From: CAYNFH01 sp964396385
Lineage (GTDB): Bacteria > Armatimonadota > Chthonomonadetes > Chthonomonadales > CAJBBX01
Length of the DNA stretch: 47,426 nt
NCBI GenBank assembly: GCA_964396385.1
Contig: CAYNFH010000021.1
Coordinates: 1 to 47,426, forward strand
Direction: 5' to 3'
Part shown: piece by piece, positions 37,740 through 45,608 of the stretch
How positions within the stretch are numbered: the stretch's first letter is position 1
How the letters are laid out: every line of letters starts with the position of its first letter
Made by a program: the position numbers and the translations under genes
Notes under the pieces: generated by a model
The model's database searches: none
What the model was told of the DNA's origin: nothing
The model's input: the letters and a program-made list of their open reading frames with translations, nothing else

Positions 37740-37975
37740 TCCGAAGGAACAGGTATGCCCCAAGTCGCCCGCGCTGGCCGACACGGTGCGCCGCGTGGTC
37801 GAGACATACCTGGCGCGGCCCACTTCCGTCGTCGAGTTCATCTACTCCAAACCGCCTGACGCCATTCGTAGGGCTCTTTCGCACGATCCTGGGGGCGGAA
37901 TGGCGCTGGCCGGTGGCGGAGGACGACGGAGGACGGGGGACGGTTCTGGGGCCGGTTGGCAGGCATTAGAGCGAA

Positions 37976-38010
37976 GGGTGAGGGGTGATCGGGCCCTCAC
38001 CCCTCACGCC
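37976..38010. repeat. GGGTGAG inverted repeat between convergent genes
   Basis: GGGTGAGGGGTGA and TCACCCCTCAC are inverted around TCGGGCCC, probably a bidirectional terminator. It is a member of the GGTGAGA-like family. The 240 bases before it (37740-37975) hold only a short frame (VRRVVETYLARPTSVVEFIY) I cannot support. Confidence 0.65.
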
Positions 38011-38017
38011 CGCAGGT

Positions 38018-38326
38018 CTACCAGCGGTGGTGGCGGTAGTTGTACCCATAGCGGTGGTTGTCGTAGTAACCGTAGCGCTCCCAACGGTGCCGCTCCTTGA
38101 CCGCGTCGTCGTAGCGCTTGTACGCGTAGGCCGCACCGGCCGCGGCAGCGATGCCCGGAAGCTTGTTGCGCTGGGTGAGCAGCAGGGCGATAGCCGCCGC
38201 GCCCAGTCCCAGCGCGGTGTTGCGGCGGCCCTCTTCGCTGGCCTGTGCCGCCATGGGAAGCGCCGCTATCCCGGCCGTGAAGAAAAAGGCCAGCGCGCCC
38301 GCGGTGAGGCGATGGGTTCGTTTCAT
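38018..38326 (-). CDS. Small secreted/membrane protein, Tyr- and His-rich
   Basis: A 102-residue protein. ATG 38326, AAGGAG eight bases upstream. Signal peptide RLTAGALAFFFTAGIAALPM ending near AAQA; then a second hydrophobic helix NTALGLGAAAIALLLTQRNK and a tail RHRWERYGYYDNHRYGYNYR ending HHRW. Such signal-helix-YxH tails occur in many small proteins of soil bacteria; no function is known. It stands alone between convergent neighbours. Confidence 0.72.
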   Translation of the reverse strand: MKRTHRLTAGALAFFFTAGIAALPMAAQASEEGRRNTALGLGAAAIALLLTQRNKLPGIAAAAGAAYAYKRYDDAVKERHRWERYGYYDNHRYGYNYRHHRW

Positions 38327-38451
38327 GGTCGTGCTCCTTATCACATCTCTCGCGGTCCCGATGGGTCTGGCCGGGAGCCGCTCCTGGTATAAGTACACGA
38401 CCGCGGGCCACCCGAGTGACACGGATGGGGCATACATATAACCTATGCGTT

Positions 38452-39135
38452 TTACAAGGATGGTCGTTCGCCGTGGCAGCATTCGCCGGTGAGGGCTTCG
38501 CGCGCCTCGCGCAGGAGAAACGGAACGAGCAAGAGTGCGGCGGCGCCGTCGAGCCACCGCCACTGGAGCAGAGCGTTGGCGCCGAGGCCGGCCAGGAGAA
38601 CCCAGGAGAGATAGCCGCAGGTGAAGGTCTCCATGGCGTCCGCCCGCAGCGCTCTGCTGCCGATGGCGTCCGCGGCGCGAATCTTCGCCCTGGCGAGCGG
38701 CGGCATTCCCAGCGCCGCCATCATGGCGACGGCGATGCCGAGCCAGGAGGTCTCGGCCGCATGGCGGTGGAGCAGTGCATAGGCGGACTGGAGGAGCACG
38801 TAGGCGGCTAGGAGGTAGAGGAGATACCCTGCGATGCGGCCCGCACGGCGCTCGACGGCTTCGATGGCGGCCTCATCGGTGCCCCTCCCGCCACCAGCGC
38901 TGGGGGAGCCGGAGGTGAGCCGGGCCTCCTGGCGGAGCCGCCAGTAGAGGACGGAGGCGGAGATCAGTTCGATCACGCTGTCCGCCCCGAACGCTAGCAG
39001 CAGGACGCTGCGGGCCATGGCTGCGGCGGCCAGGGACGCGCCGGCTTCGACCACCATCCACGCCAGCGTCAGCGCCTCCAGACGAAGCGCCGCGCGCATC
39101 CTGTCCGTCCGATCCCCTTCCATCGCGATTTGCAT
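38452..39135 (-). CDS. Cation-diffusion-facilitator-like transporter
   Basis: A 227-residue membrane protein from ATG 39135; five more residues precede it if TTG 39150 is used. Six helices; motif LLLAFGADSVIELISASVLY (the CDF second helix with Asp, usually HxxxD) and RALRADAMETFTCGYLSWVL in helix five. These resemble the membrane part of CDF/Zn-transporter-like proteins. The cytoplasmic domain is missing and the metal-binding HxxxD is altered, so the substrate is open. It converges with the Tyr-rich small protein and lies downstream of the GH127 gene. Confidence 0.82.
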   Translation of the reverse strand: MQIAMEGDRTDRMRAALRLEALTLAWMVVEAGASLAAAAMARSVLLLAFGADSVIELISASVLYWRLRQEARLTSGSPSAGGGRGTDEAAIEAVERRAGRIAGYLLYLLAAYVLLQSAYALLHRHAAETSWLGIAVAMMAALGMPPLARAKIRAADAIGSRALRADAMETFTCGYLSWVLLAGLGANALLQWRWLDGAAALLLVPFLLREAREALTGECCHGERPSL

Positions 39136-39153
39136 TCTTAGCCCCAACAAGCC

Positions 39154-40935
39154 TCAGCCGCCAGATGACTTGATCTGATAGGTTGTGTAGCTCTCGTCAC
39201 GGACCTTATAAAACGGAAGGAAGGTCACGGCCCCGTCGCGCATCCGGAAGACCGGAAGGGTTCCCGTCGGGCTCGGAGGCTGCGCGTCCAGGGGCGGAGT
39301 CGCCCCGGACAGCGCAACCGGATGGTCGGACAGGGCTACCAGCAGAAAAGGGCCGTACATGACGGCAACGGTGTCCGGATTCTCGGGGGCGATGGCTTCG
39401 TACCTTAGCCCCATGGGGAACCGCACGCGCAGCATGTCGCCGTCCCGCCAGGTTCGGTCCACTTGGAGGAACGTGCCGGGCCCGGCCGCGGCCGCGACCT
39501 CTGCGCCGTTTACATCTGCGAAAGGAGCGCCGGAGACCCAGTACGGCACACGCACGCAGAGGCTGAACTTCGCTGGCGACGTGGTGTGCACGGTCAATGA
39601 GATCGTCTCATCCTCGGGGAACCGGTTCGTCTGTTCCACCCGAACTACGCCGCCGCGCGTGCGCCAGGTCACTCGGGACTGCGCGAACAGGTTCACGTAC
39701 AGGGCATGGTCGGAATGGAAGAAGATGTCCAGCGGGTAGTCCGCCGTTATCTGCGCGTAGGTTCCTGAACAGCAAGGCCAGGCATCCGGGAAGTAGCCCT
39801 TTTGAGCGCCTGGTCTATAGTCGGAGTAGTAGAAAGTCTTGCCGTTTGGCTGCATGGGCAGGGCGGCGAGCATGCCGTTGAAGATCACCCGCTCCATATT
39901 GTCGCCGTACTTCGCATCGCCTGTGAACCGCAGGAGGTATCGATCCACGTTAGCGTTGGCGTAGGCACCGCAAGGAGTCTCAAAGTGCGCGTCCGTCCCG
40001 GCCAGGGAGGCGGCGAGCTTACCCTTGCCCGGCTCCACGAATCGCTCGCGCGGTCCCCAGCCGCCGGAGGCGTACATCTGCGTGGTGGTCAGGAATGTCC
40101 ACGCCTGCTCTAGCGCCGTCAGATACTTCTCATCCCCTGTAGCTTCATAGGCCCTGGCGGCGGAGCAAAGCGTGTTGACGTGGCTGTAGGCGTGCCGGTT
40201 TGGAGTGAACGCATTGACGCCTTTGGCGAACAGGTCGTAGTATTCCCCGCTATAGTCGTATGCTCGCGCCATACGCAGGTAGCGCTCCTCGTGGGTGAGA
40301 GCGTAGCAGTTGTAGAGGTTCTCCGGCAGCGTGTACCATTCGTCGCTGCGGCGCGGCAGGTTCTTCTCCGCCCAATCGGTCATCTTCTTCAGTACGACCA
40401 GCGCCTCCCGGTTCCCGGTGAGGGTGTATGCGTCCCGCATGCCGATACAGTTCTTGTCATAGAGGTAGCAGGGCCACTCGCGCGCCACCTTCCGCGAGGA
40501 GTAGAAGTAGCCGTCGGGGCCGAGTGTCTGGTGGAACCCATGGACCAGGCGTGCCACCTTTGCTTTGAACCGCCGGTCGCCTGTATTTGCGTACATCCGC
40601 GCGAGCGCCGAGAGATACTGCCCGAAGGGGTGCGCGCCCGCGAATCCGTCCGGGTCGTACCATCCTCCCATGGGCTTGCCGGGCGCCGGCAGGCCGGCCC
40701 GCAGCCGGAAGCCGTGGAGCAGGCTGTCCTCGGAAAGGCCGAGATAGAAATCCCTGGCCTCCCGCGCCTGATTCTCTAGAGGACCGCCGGTGAGTGTGAC
40801 GTCCCGGTAGGAGAAGGCATTCAGCACCGGCGCGCGGTTCCGGGGCGCTCCCGAAGTCGCATCAGCAGACGCTGCGCCAGTGGACAGTACGGCCAGGAGA
40901 CAGAACATCGACAGGCCAGCGTAACAAGGGTTCAA
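39154..40935 (-). CDS. Secreted glycoside hydrolase family 127-like enzyme (beta-L-arabinofuranosidase type)
   Basis: A 593-residue exported enzyme. TTG 40935 has AGGAGGG eight bases upstream and gives a signal peptide (GLSMFCLLAVLSTGAASA); the ATG at 40971 and the frame to 41259 are not supported. An alpha/alpha barrel with RMYANTGDRRFKAKVARLVH, EWYTLPENLYNCYALTHEER, FETPCGAYANANVDRYLLRF (Glu and Cys of the metal site) and WPCCSGTYAQITADYPLDIF (the paired Cys, one being the nucleophile in GH127), then a beta-sandwich (FSLCVRVPYWVSGAPFADVN). It should release terminal sugars from plant or bacterial arabinosides. Genomic context gives no operon partner besides the CDF gene. Confidence 0.9.
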   Translation of the reverse strand: MNPCYAGLSMFCLLAVLSTGAASADATSGAPRNRAPVLNAFSYRDVTLTGGPLENQAREARDFYLGLSEDSLLHGFRLRAGLPAPGKPMGGWYDPDGFAGAHPFGQYLSALARMYANTGDRRFKAKVARLVHGFHQTLGPDGYFYSSRKVAREWPCYLYDKNCIGMRDAYTLTGNREALVVLKKMTDWAEKNLPRRSDEWYTLPENLYNCYALTHEERYLRMARAYDYSGEYYDLFAKGVNAFTPNRHAYSHVNTLCSAARAYEATGDEKYLTALEQAWTFLTTTQMYASGGWGPRERFVEPGKGKLAASLAGTDAHFETPCGAYANANVDRYLLRFTGDAKYGDNMERVIFNGMLAALPMQPNGKTFYYSDYRPGAQKGYFPDAWPCCSGTYAQITADYPLDIFFHSDHALYVNLFAQSRVTWRTRGGVVRVEQTNRFPEDETISLTVHTTSPAKFSLCVRVPYWVSGAPFADVNGAEVAAAAGPGTFLQVDRTWRDGDMLRVRFPMGLRYEAIAPENPDTVAVMYGPFLLVALSDHPVALSGATPPLDAQPPSPTGTLPVFRMRDGAVTFLPFYKVRDESYTTYQIKSSGG

Positions 40936-40997
40936 CGGAAGCTGCCCTCCTGTGTGGTATGGAGGAATCATACGCGTGCAGCCCGGAGAGGTCAAGG

Positions 40998-41807
40998 ATG
41001 AGTTTTCACGCAGGAGAAGATAAGGTGAGCTGGCTGACGGCGCGCTACGACCAGGATGCGGAGGCATACTCATCGCTGTGGGCGCCGGTCCTGCTGAAAC
41101 TCTCTCGCGTGCTCCTAGACCGCATTCCGCTTGCGGACTCCCGCGCCGTGCTGGACGTTGGCGCAGGGGCCGGAACGCTGCTGCCCGAGTTGGCGAAGGC
41201 CGCGCCGGGCGCGCTGGTTGTAGGCGTAGACCGGTCGTGTGGAATGCTCCGGCACGCACAGCGAGGCTCCCGGACGGTGGCCCAGATGGACGCGAGACAG
41301 CTCGCCTTGCGCCCTTCGGGGTTCGACGCAGCGGTCATGGCCTTCATGCTGTTTCACGTTCCGGAGCCGCTGCGGGCGTTGCGTGAAGCGTGGCGGGTCC
41401 TGCGGCCGGGTGGTATGCTGGGCGTGGCAGTGTGGGGCGAGCCCAGTCTCTCGCGGGCCAGCCGCGTCTGGACCGAGGAGCTGGATTCCCACGGTGCCCT
41501 CCCGGATCCAGGCGAATCCGATTCAAGAGCGTTGATGGACTCACCTACCAAGTTGAAGGCGCTGCTGATTCGGGCGGAATTCGGCGGCATTACCTGCTGG
41601 AGCGAGCGCGTAGAGCACCGGTGGGATGCCGAGAGCTTCTTCGCCCTGCGGTCCGGGTGTGGAGCAGACAAGCGGCGGCTCTCAACCCTGCCGAGCGATG
41701 CACGCGCCACTTGCCTCGCGCGCGTCCAGGAGCGGCTCGCGCGCCTGTTCCCCGACGATTTCGTCAGCCGCCCCGAGGTAGTGTACGCTGTGGGCGTCCG
41801 CGCATAA
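40998..41807 (+). CDS. Class I SAM-dependent methyltransferase
   Basis: 269 residues from ATG 40998 (AGAGG six bases upstream); a longer start at 40959 lacks a ribosome site. Motif I VLDVGAGAGTLLPELAKAAP, motif II VVGVDRSCGML, motif III (acidic loop) AQMDARQLAL, and post-I FDAAVMAFMLFHVPEPLRAL with RPGGMLGVAVWGEP, all as in UbiE/COQ5-like small-molecule methyltransferases. Substrate not determinable. Divergent from the GH127 gene. Confidence 0.92.
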   Translation: MSFHAGEDKVSWLTARYDQDAEAYSSLWAPVLLKLSRVLLDRIPLADSRAVLDVGAGAGTLLPELAKAAPGALVVGVDRSCGMLRHAQRGSRTVAQMDARQLALRPSGFDAAVMAFMLFHVPEPLRALREAWRVLRPGGMLGVAVWGEPSLSRASRVWTEELDSHGALPDPGESDSRALMDSPTKLKALLIRAEFGGITCWSERVEHRWDAESFFALRSGCGADKRRLSTLPSDARATCLARVQERLARLFPDDFVSRPEVVYAVGVRA

Positions 41808-41868
41808 CGTACTGTAAACTTAGCGAAGAACTCCAGGGCAGTCAACACCAGCGGTCCTTGGTCTGCGG

Positions 41869-41897
41869 TCCGTCGTCCGTCATCCGTTATCGGTCAT
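41869..41897. repeat. GTCCGTC tandem repeat before the ABC-F gene
   Basis: Units GTCCGTCGTCCGTCATCCGT then TATCGGTCATC in the gap between methyltransferase and ABC-F genes. The ABC-F gene has no ribosome site in this stretch. Confidence 0.65.
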
Positions 41898-41903
41898 CTA
41901 GAT

Positions 41904-43874
41904 ATGAGTCTGCTTGCAGTCAGCGACATAGAGAAGTCTTTTGGGGGCGACACCATCCTGAGTGGGGTCACCTTCCGGCTTGCGTGGGGGCAGAAGCTCG
42001 GGCTGGTGGGCCGCAACGGCAGCGGCAAGACCACGCTCATGCGGATCCTCACCGGCCAGTTGGAGCCGGACAAGGGGCGCGTGCAGTACGCCCAGGGCAT
42101 CCGGTTCGGATACCTGCGCCAGGAACAGATGGTCGAGCACGGCTGGACCGTGTACCAGGAGGCGCAGGACGCCTTCGCGCCCGTACTGGCCATGGAGGAG
42201 CGGCTCCGGGAGCTGCAGCATGCCATGGCCGAGAGCCACGGAGACCAGTTGGCGGACGTGATGGAGGAGTACGGCCGCCTGCACGACCGCTTTGAGGCCA
42301 TGGGCGGGTACGAGAGCTTGCGGGACATCCACCAGGTGCTGCGCCGCCTGGGCTTCACGGACGCGGACCAGGACAAGCCTACGGCGCTGCTCTCGGGCGG
42401 AGAGAAGACCCGGCTGGCGATGGCCAAGCTCCTGCTGTCCGCGCCTGACGTGCTGCTGCTGGACGAGCCGACCAACCACCTGGACCTGGAGGCTACGGAG
42501 TGGCTGGAGGGCTTCCTCCACGACTTCGGCGGTGCGGTGATCCTGGTCTCGCATGACCGCTACTTCCTGGACCGGGTGGTGACCACGGTCGCGGAGATAG
42601 AGAACACGCACCTGACGCTGTACCACGGCAACTTCAGCGGCTACTGGCAGCAGCGCCAGGCGAACCGCGCCCGCCAGCAGGATCTCTACGAGCGGCAGCA
42701 GGAGGAGATACGGCGACTCACCGAGTTCTTTGAGAAGTGGAAGAACACGCCCTCCAAGCGGTCCCAGGCGGTGATGCGGCTTCGGTGGGCGGAGCGGATC
42801 CGGGCCGAGGGGGTGGAGCGGCCCACGTCCGCGGGCAAGTCGGCCAAGCTGGGCGTGAAGGCGAAGGCCAGGAGCGGGAACGAGGTGGTGATCATCGACC
42901 ATCTCACCAAGCGGTTTGGCGACCGGACGCTGTTTGAGGACGTGAGCCTGCTGATCCAGCGGCTGCAGCGCGTAGGCGTCGTGGGGCCAAACGGCGCGGG
43001 TAAGTCCACGCTCATCCGGATCCTGCTGGGCCGAGAGTCCCCTACGTCCGGCCACATCCGGCTGGGCGCGAACGTGACGGTGGGCTACTTCGCGCAGGAG
43101 GCTTCCGACCTGGACCCGGAGGCGACGGTGCTGGAGCACATGTTCATGGTGGGGGAGATGCTGCCCGTGGAGGCCCGCACTCACCTGGGCAAGTTCCTGT
43201 TCACCGGGGACGACGTGTTCCGGCCCGTTGAGAAGCTCTCCGGCGGCGAAAAGAACAAACTGGCGCTGGCGCAGCTCACATGGCTTCGGCCAAACCTCCT
43301 GATCCTGGATGAGCCGACCAACCACCTGGACATCGACTCCCGCGAAGCGCTCACGCAGATGCTAAAAAGCTACGACGGGACGCTCATTCTGGTCTCCCAC
43401 GACCGCTACCTGTTGGACCAGGTGACCGATACGACCATCGAGATCGCCGGGGGCTGGCTGACCGTCTTCGAGGGACCGTACCGGGAGTACCGGCAGGCGA
43501 AGGAGGACGCGCGCACTCGGCAGTCGTCGGTAGTCAGTCGTCAGTCGTCAGTCGCCGGCAAGCAGGTTGCCCCAAGTCCGGCCATCAACCATCAACCATC
43601 AACCATCAACCCTTTAACGGTCGGGATGAACTCCCACCAGCTCTCCAAGGAGCGGCAGCGGGCGGTTAGGAACGTCGCCGGACTGGAGAAGCGCGTCGCG
43701 GAGATGGAGGACTGGCTGAAGCGGATCGAGGAGACGCTCTCCGAGCCGATGCCGGGGGACGACATGGTGAAGCTGGCGCGGGACTACGAGCGGGCGCAGA
43801 CGGAGCTCAACACGGCGCTGGAGGAGTGGGAGCAGGCCGTGACGTACGCGCAGGGAATAGGGGCGGCGGTGTAG
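41904..43874 (+). CDS. ABC-F type ATP-binding protein (ribosome-associated)
   Basis: 656 residues with two ABC domains and no membrane part. First domain: Walker A GLVGRNGSGKTTLMRI, signature LLSGGEKTRLAMAKLLL, Walker B LLLDEPTNHLDLEATEW. A basic linker with ERQQEEIRRLTEFFEKWKNT and PSKRSQAVMRLRWAERI. Second domain: GPNGAGKSTLIRILLG, KLSGGEKNKLALAQLTWL, LLILDEPTNHLDIDSREAL. This is the duplicated ABC-F/Uup/EttA layout, acting on ribosomes. After the second domain two repeat families are read in frame (43518-43618: QSSVVSRQSSV and INHQPSTINP) before a coiled-coil tail (SKERQRAVRNVAGLEKRVAE). ATG 41904 has no evident ribosome site. Confidence 0.9.
   Translation: MSLLAVSDIEKSFGGDTILSGVTFRLAWGQKLGLVGRNGSGKTTLMRILTGQLEPDKGRVQYAQGIRFGYLRQEQMVEHGWTVYQEAQDAFAPVLAMEERLRELQHAMAESHGDQLADVMEEYGRLHDRFEAMGGYESLRDIHQVLRRLGFTDADQDKPTALLSGGEKTRLAMAKLLLSAPDVLLLDEPTNHLDLEATEWLEGFLHDFGGAVILVSHDRYFLDRVVTTVAEIENTHLTLYHGNFSGYWQQRQANRARQQDLYERQQEEIRRLTEFFEKWKNTPSKRSQAVMRLRWAERIRAEGVERPTSAGKSAKLGVKAKARSGNEVVIIDHLTKRFGDRTLFEDVSLLIQRLQRVGVVGPNGAGKSTLIRILLGRESPTSGHIRLGANVTVGYFAQEASDLDPEATVLEHMFMVGEMLPVEARTHLGKFLFTGDDVFRPVEKLSGGEKNKLALAQLTWLRPNLLILDEPTNHLDIDSREALTQMLKSYDGTLILVSHDRYLLDQVTDTTIEIAGGWLTVFEGPYREYRQAKEDARTRQSSVVSRQSSVAGKQVAPSPAINHQPSTINPLTVGMNSHQLSKERQRAVRNVAGLEKRVAEMEDWLKRIEETLSEPMPGDDMVKLARDYERAQTELNTALEEWEQAVTYAQGIGAAV
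43518..43618. repeat. AGTCGTC and ATCAACC repeats read in frame inside the ABC-F gene
   Basis: 43518-43560: GTCGTCGGTAGTCAGTCGTC-type units; 43579-43618: CATCAACCATCAACCATCAA. Length is compatible with the reading frame, so they enlarge the linker between the second ABC domain and the coiled-coil tail. Confidence 0.85.
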
Positions 43875-43883
43875 CAGATCCCT

Positions 43884-43949
43884 TCCCCGCCCCTGCCCTT
43901 CGTAAGGGAGGGGAGAATTCCCCCTCCTTGTGAAGGAGGCGGTCAGGGG
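43884..43949. repeat. Dispersed hairpin-type repeat between convergent genes
   Basis: GCCCTTCGTAAGGGAGGGGA, AATT, CCCCCTCCTTGTGAAGGAGG: two nested inverted arms (CCCTTCGTAAGGG and CCTCCTTGTGAAGGAGG) in the gap between ABC-F and the rdgB gene, fit for a bidirectional terminator. Confidence 0.65.
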
Positions 43950-43954
43950 GAGGC

Positions 43955-44560
43955 CTACGAGAATAGCTCCCCCAGTACTTGCTTCGCGCACGTCAACGCT
44001 TTGCCGCGGTGGCTGATCTTGTGCTTCTCTTCGGGAGGCAGCTCCGCCATGTGGCTGCCGAGCTCCGGCAGCAGAAAGATGGGGTCGTACCCGAAGCCGT
44101 ACTCGCCCCGCATCTCATGGGCGATGCGGCCCTCGCAGATGCCCCGGCACTCGTACAGCTTCCCGTCCGGGGTGGCGAGGGCGACGGCGCAGTTGAAGCG
44201 CGCTCCTCTGCGCTCGTCCGGCACGTCCCGCAGCATCTCCAGGATGCGGCGCATCTTCTCCGGGAAGGGCGTCTCCTCCCCGAGGAAGCGCTTGGAGTAG
44301 AGGCCCGGCTGTCCGTCGAGGGCGTCTATTTCCAGGCCGGCGTCATCCGCGATGCAGACCAGGCCCGTCGCGGCGACTGCCGCCCGGGCCTTGATGGCCG
44401 CGTTCTCCGCGTAGGTACTGCCGGTCTCTTCCACGTCCTGGTCCGCGCCCGGAAAGTCGGCCAGCGTCAGGATCTCCAGGCCCGTCTCGGAGAGGATCTG
44501 GGCCATCTCCGTGCCCTTTTTCCGGTTGCCGGTGGCGATGACGAGCTTACGCGGCAACAA
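43955..44560 (-). CDS. rdgB: Non-canonical purine NTP pyrophosphatase (RdgB/HAM1)
   Basis: A 201-residue HAM1 enzyme. KLVIATGNRKKGTEMAQIL is the substrate-phosphate motif (TGNxxK); ETGSTYAENAAIKARAAV, IADDAGLEIDALDGQPGLYS (metal-binding acidic loop), GYGFGYDPIFLLPE and HKISHRGKAL complete the family pattern. It hydrolyses ITP, dITP and XTP to protect DNA and RNA. TTG 44560 overlaps the upstream gene by 14 bases, with GGAG close before it; a second TTG immediately follows and is equally likely. Confidence 0.94.
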   Translation of the reverse strand: MLPRKLVIATGNRKKGTEMAQILSETGLEILTLADFPGADQDVEETGSTYAENAAIKARAAVAATGLVCIADDAGLEIDALDGQPGLYSKRFLGEETPFPEKMRRILEMLRDVPDERRGARFNCAVALATPDGKLYECRGICEGRIAHEMRGEYGFGYDPIFLLPELGSHMAELPPEEKHKISHRGKALTCAKQVLGELFS

Positions 44561-44873
44561 GCTCCGCCTGGTCCCGGTAGGTCTCCACGGCGTTGCGCGT
44601 GGTCTGGATATGGTCGATCACTGAGTCTGAGTTCACGACCGCGTCCAGGCTGACGGGGATGAACAGGGACTCGAACGGATCGCACAGAGCCCTGGCGCGG
44701 TCCGGCTCCTGCGGCATGTAGGGCAGGAGCTCCGGCCGCACGTGCTCGTAATGGTCCACGAACCACGCGCGGAGGTTGGCGTACTTTACGCGGTGCTGGT
44801 CCTTGACGCCCTCGTTGGCCGCCCAACAGAGCAGATCGATCAGGTCATCGTAGCGGACTACAAACTCGTTCAC
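44547..44873 (-). CDS. Conserved-looking hypothetical protein (108 residues)
   Basis: GTG 44873 has AGAGG five bases upstream; the frame extending to 45071 is unsupported. The product NEFVVRYDDLIDLLCWAANE, HRVKYANLRAWFVDHYEHVR, PELLPYMPQEPDRARALCDP, FESLFIPVSLDAVVNSDSVI is acidic and helical, with no signal or membrane segment and no family recognised. It overlaps rdgB by 14 bases, so the two are co-translated; a nucleotide-pool or RNA-related role is conceivable but unproven. Confidence 0.68.
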   Translation of the reverse strand: MNEFVVRYDDLIDLLCWAANEGVKDQHRVKYANLRAWFVDHYEHVRPELLPYMPQEPDRARALCDPFESLFIPVSLDAVVNSDSVIDHIQTTRNAVETYRDQAELVAA

Positions 44874-45103
44874 GGTTACCTCTGAGTTGGCGGGGCGGCG
44901 AGCCACCCGCCGTGGCGCAAGAGCGGAGGCGGCCCGCTCAAGAAGACGGCTGTTTGCAAGACGTATGGAGAACCGTATCTGGTTCACGTTTCTTGTTGCC
45001 TGCTGCAGAGCGATCTGGGCCCGGATATGCAGGCGCACGAACGTTGGGACCGGCAGGCCCACGTGGATCATTGTGCGCGTCCTCCCTGGGGCGGATTGGA
45101 GGG

Positions 45104-45523
45104 CTAGCCCTGCTGCTTCTGGTTGACGTAGTTGAGCTGAAGGTCGCTCACCAGACGGCGGATCTCCCGCATGGTGGTGTCGTCCACTACGCCTTCCAGC
45201 TTGCCCGCAAGAAACGCCACGCTGTCTATGGCCAACTTGGCGCCATCCAGGTCCCGCAGGATCTCACCGGATCCGGGGTCCGCCACCAAGCCCAGGTTGA
45301 TCCAGGCGCCCTGGTGGAGGATGTCGATAGACATGAGCAGACGGTCTCTTACGGTCAGCGTCGGCAGCCCTTGAGGATAGGAGGCTTGTTCCGAGTCCGT
45401 CGAGGGAGGAGTGGCGCTCTCTTCGGCATCTGCCGGTTGAGATTCGCCGGAAGTGGGCTCCGCGTCCTGGGAGACGCGACGCTTGTCAACGACGCTAAAG
45501 CCGGATTCCTCTTCAGCAGCCAT
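45104..45523 (-). CDS. DUF1844-family protein
   Basis: 139 residues from ATG 45523. N-terminal FSVVDKRRVSQD (the family's typical VDKR), an acidic low-complexity spacer (about 20-55), then the DUF1844 core: RLLMSIDILHQGAWINLGLV, AKLAIDSVAFLAGKLEGVVD and MREIRRLVSDLQLNYVNQKQ. Function unknown in the family; the proteins are small, cytoplasmic and often linked to translation or cell growth genes. It has its own promoter (45575-45603) and precedes the 108-residue gene and rdgB, so all three may be one transcript. Confidence 0.88.
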   Translation of the reverse strand: MAAEEESGFSVVDKRRVSQDAEPTSGESQPADAEESATPPSTDSEQASYPQGLPTLTVRDRLLMSIDILHQGAWINLGLVADPGSGEILRDLDGAKLAIDSVAFLAGKLEGVVDDTTMREIRRLVSDLQLNYVNQKQQG

Positions 45524-45574
45524 CGCAGCGGAGGCCCTTTCCGAACGGCAGGCTCCACGACCCGCGCCATATGG

Positions 45575-45603
45575 AGTATAGCATAATGGCGGGGCCGTGG
45601 CAA
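45575..45603 (-). promoter_or_regulatory. Sigma-70-type promoter of the DUF1844-rdgB unit
   Basis: Read on the minus strand: -35 TTGCCA (45603-45598), 17-base spacer, -10 TATACT (45580-45575). Start near 45568, about 45 bases before the ATG. Confidence 0.75.
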
Positions 45604-45608
45604 TCCCT

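Noticed and set aside
37736..37969. Short frame downstream of the ClC gene (ARPTSVVEFIYSKPP...)
   Set aside because: No ribosome site, no family, and the end is low-complexity Gly/Arg; may be a remnant but not supportable.
41898..43325. Long minus-strand open frame (475 codons) opposite the ABC-F gene
   Set aside because: Antisense shadow of two complete ABC domains.
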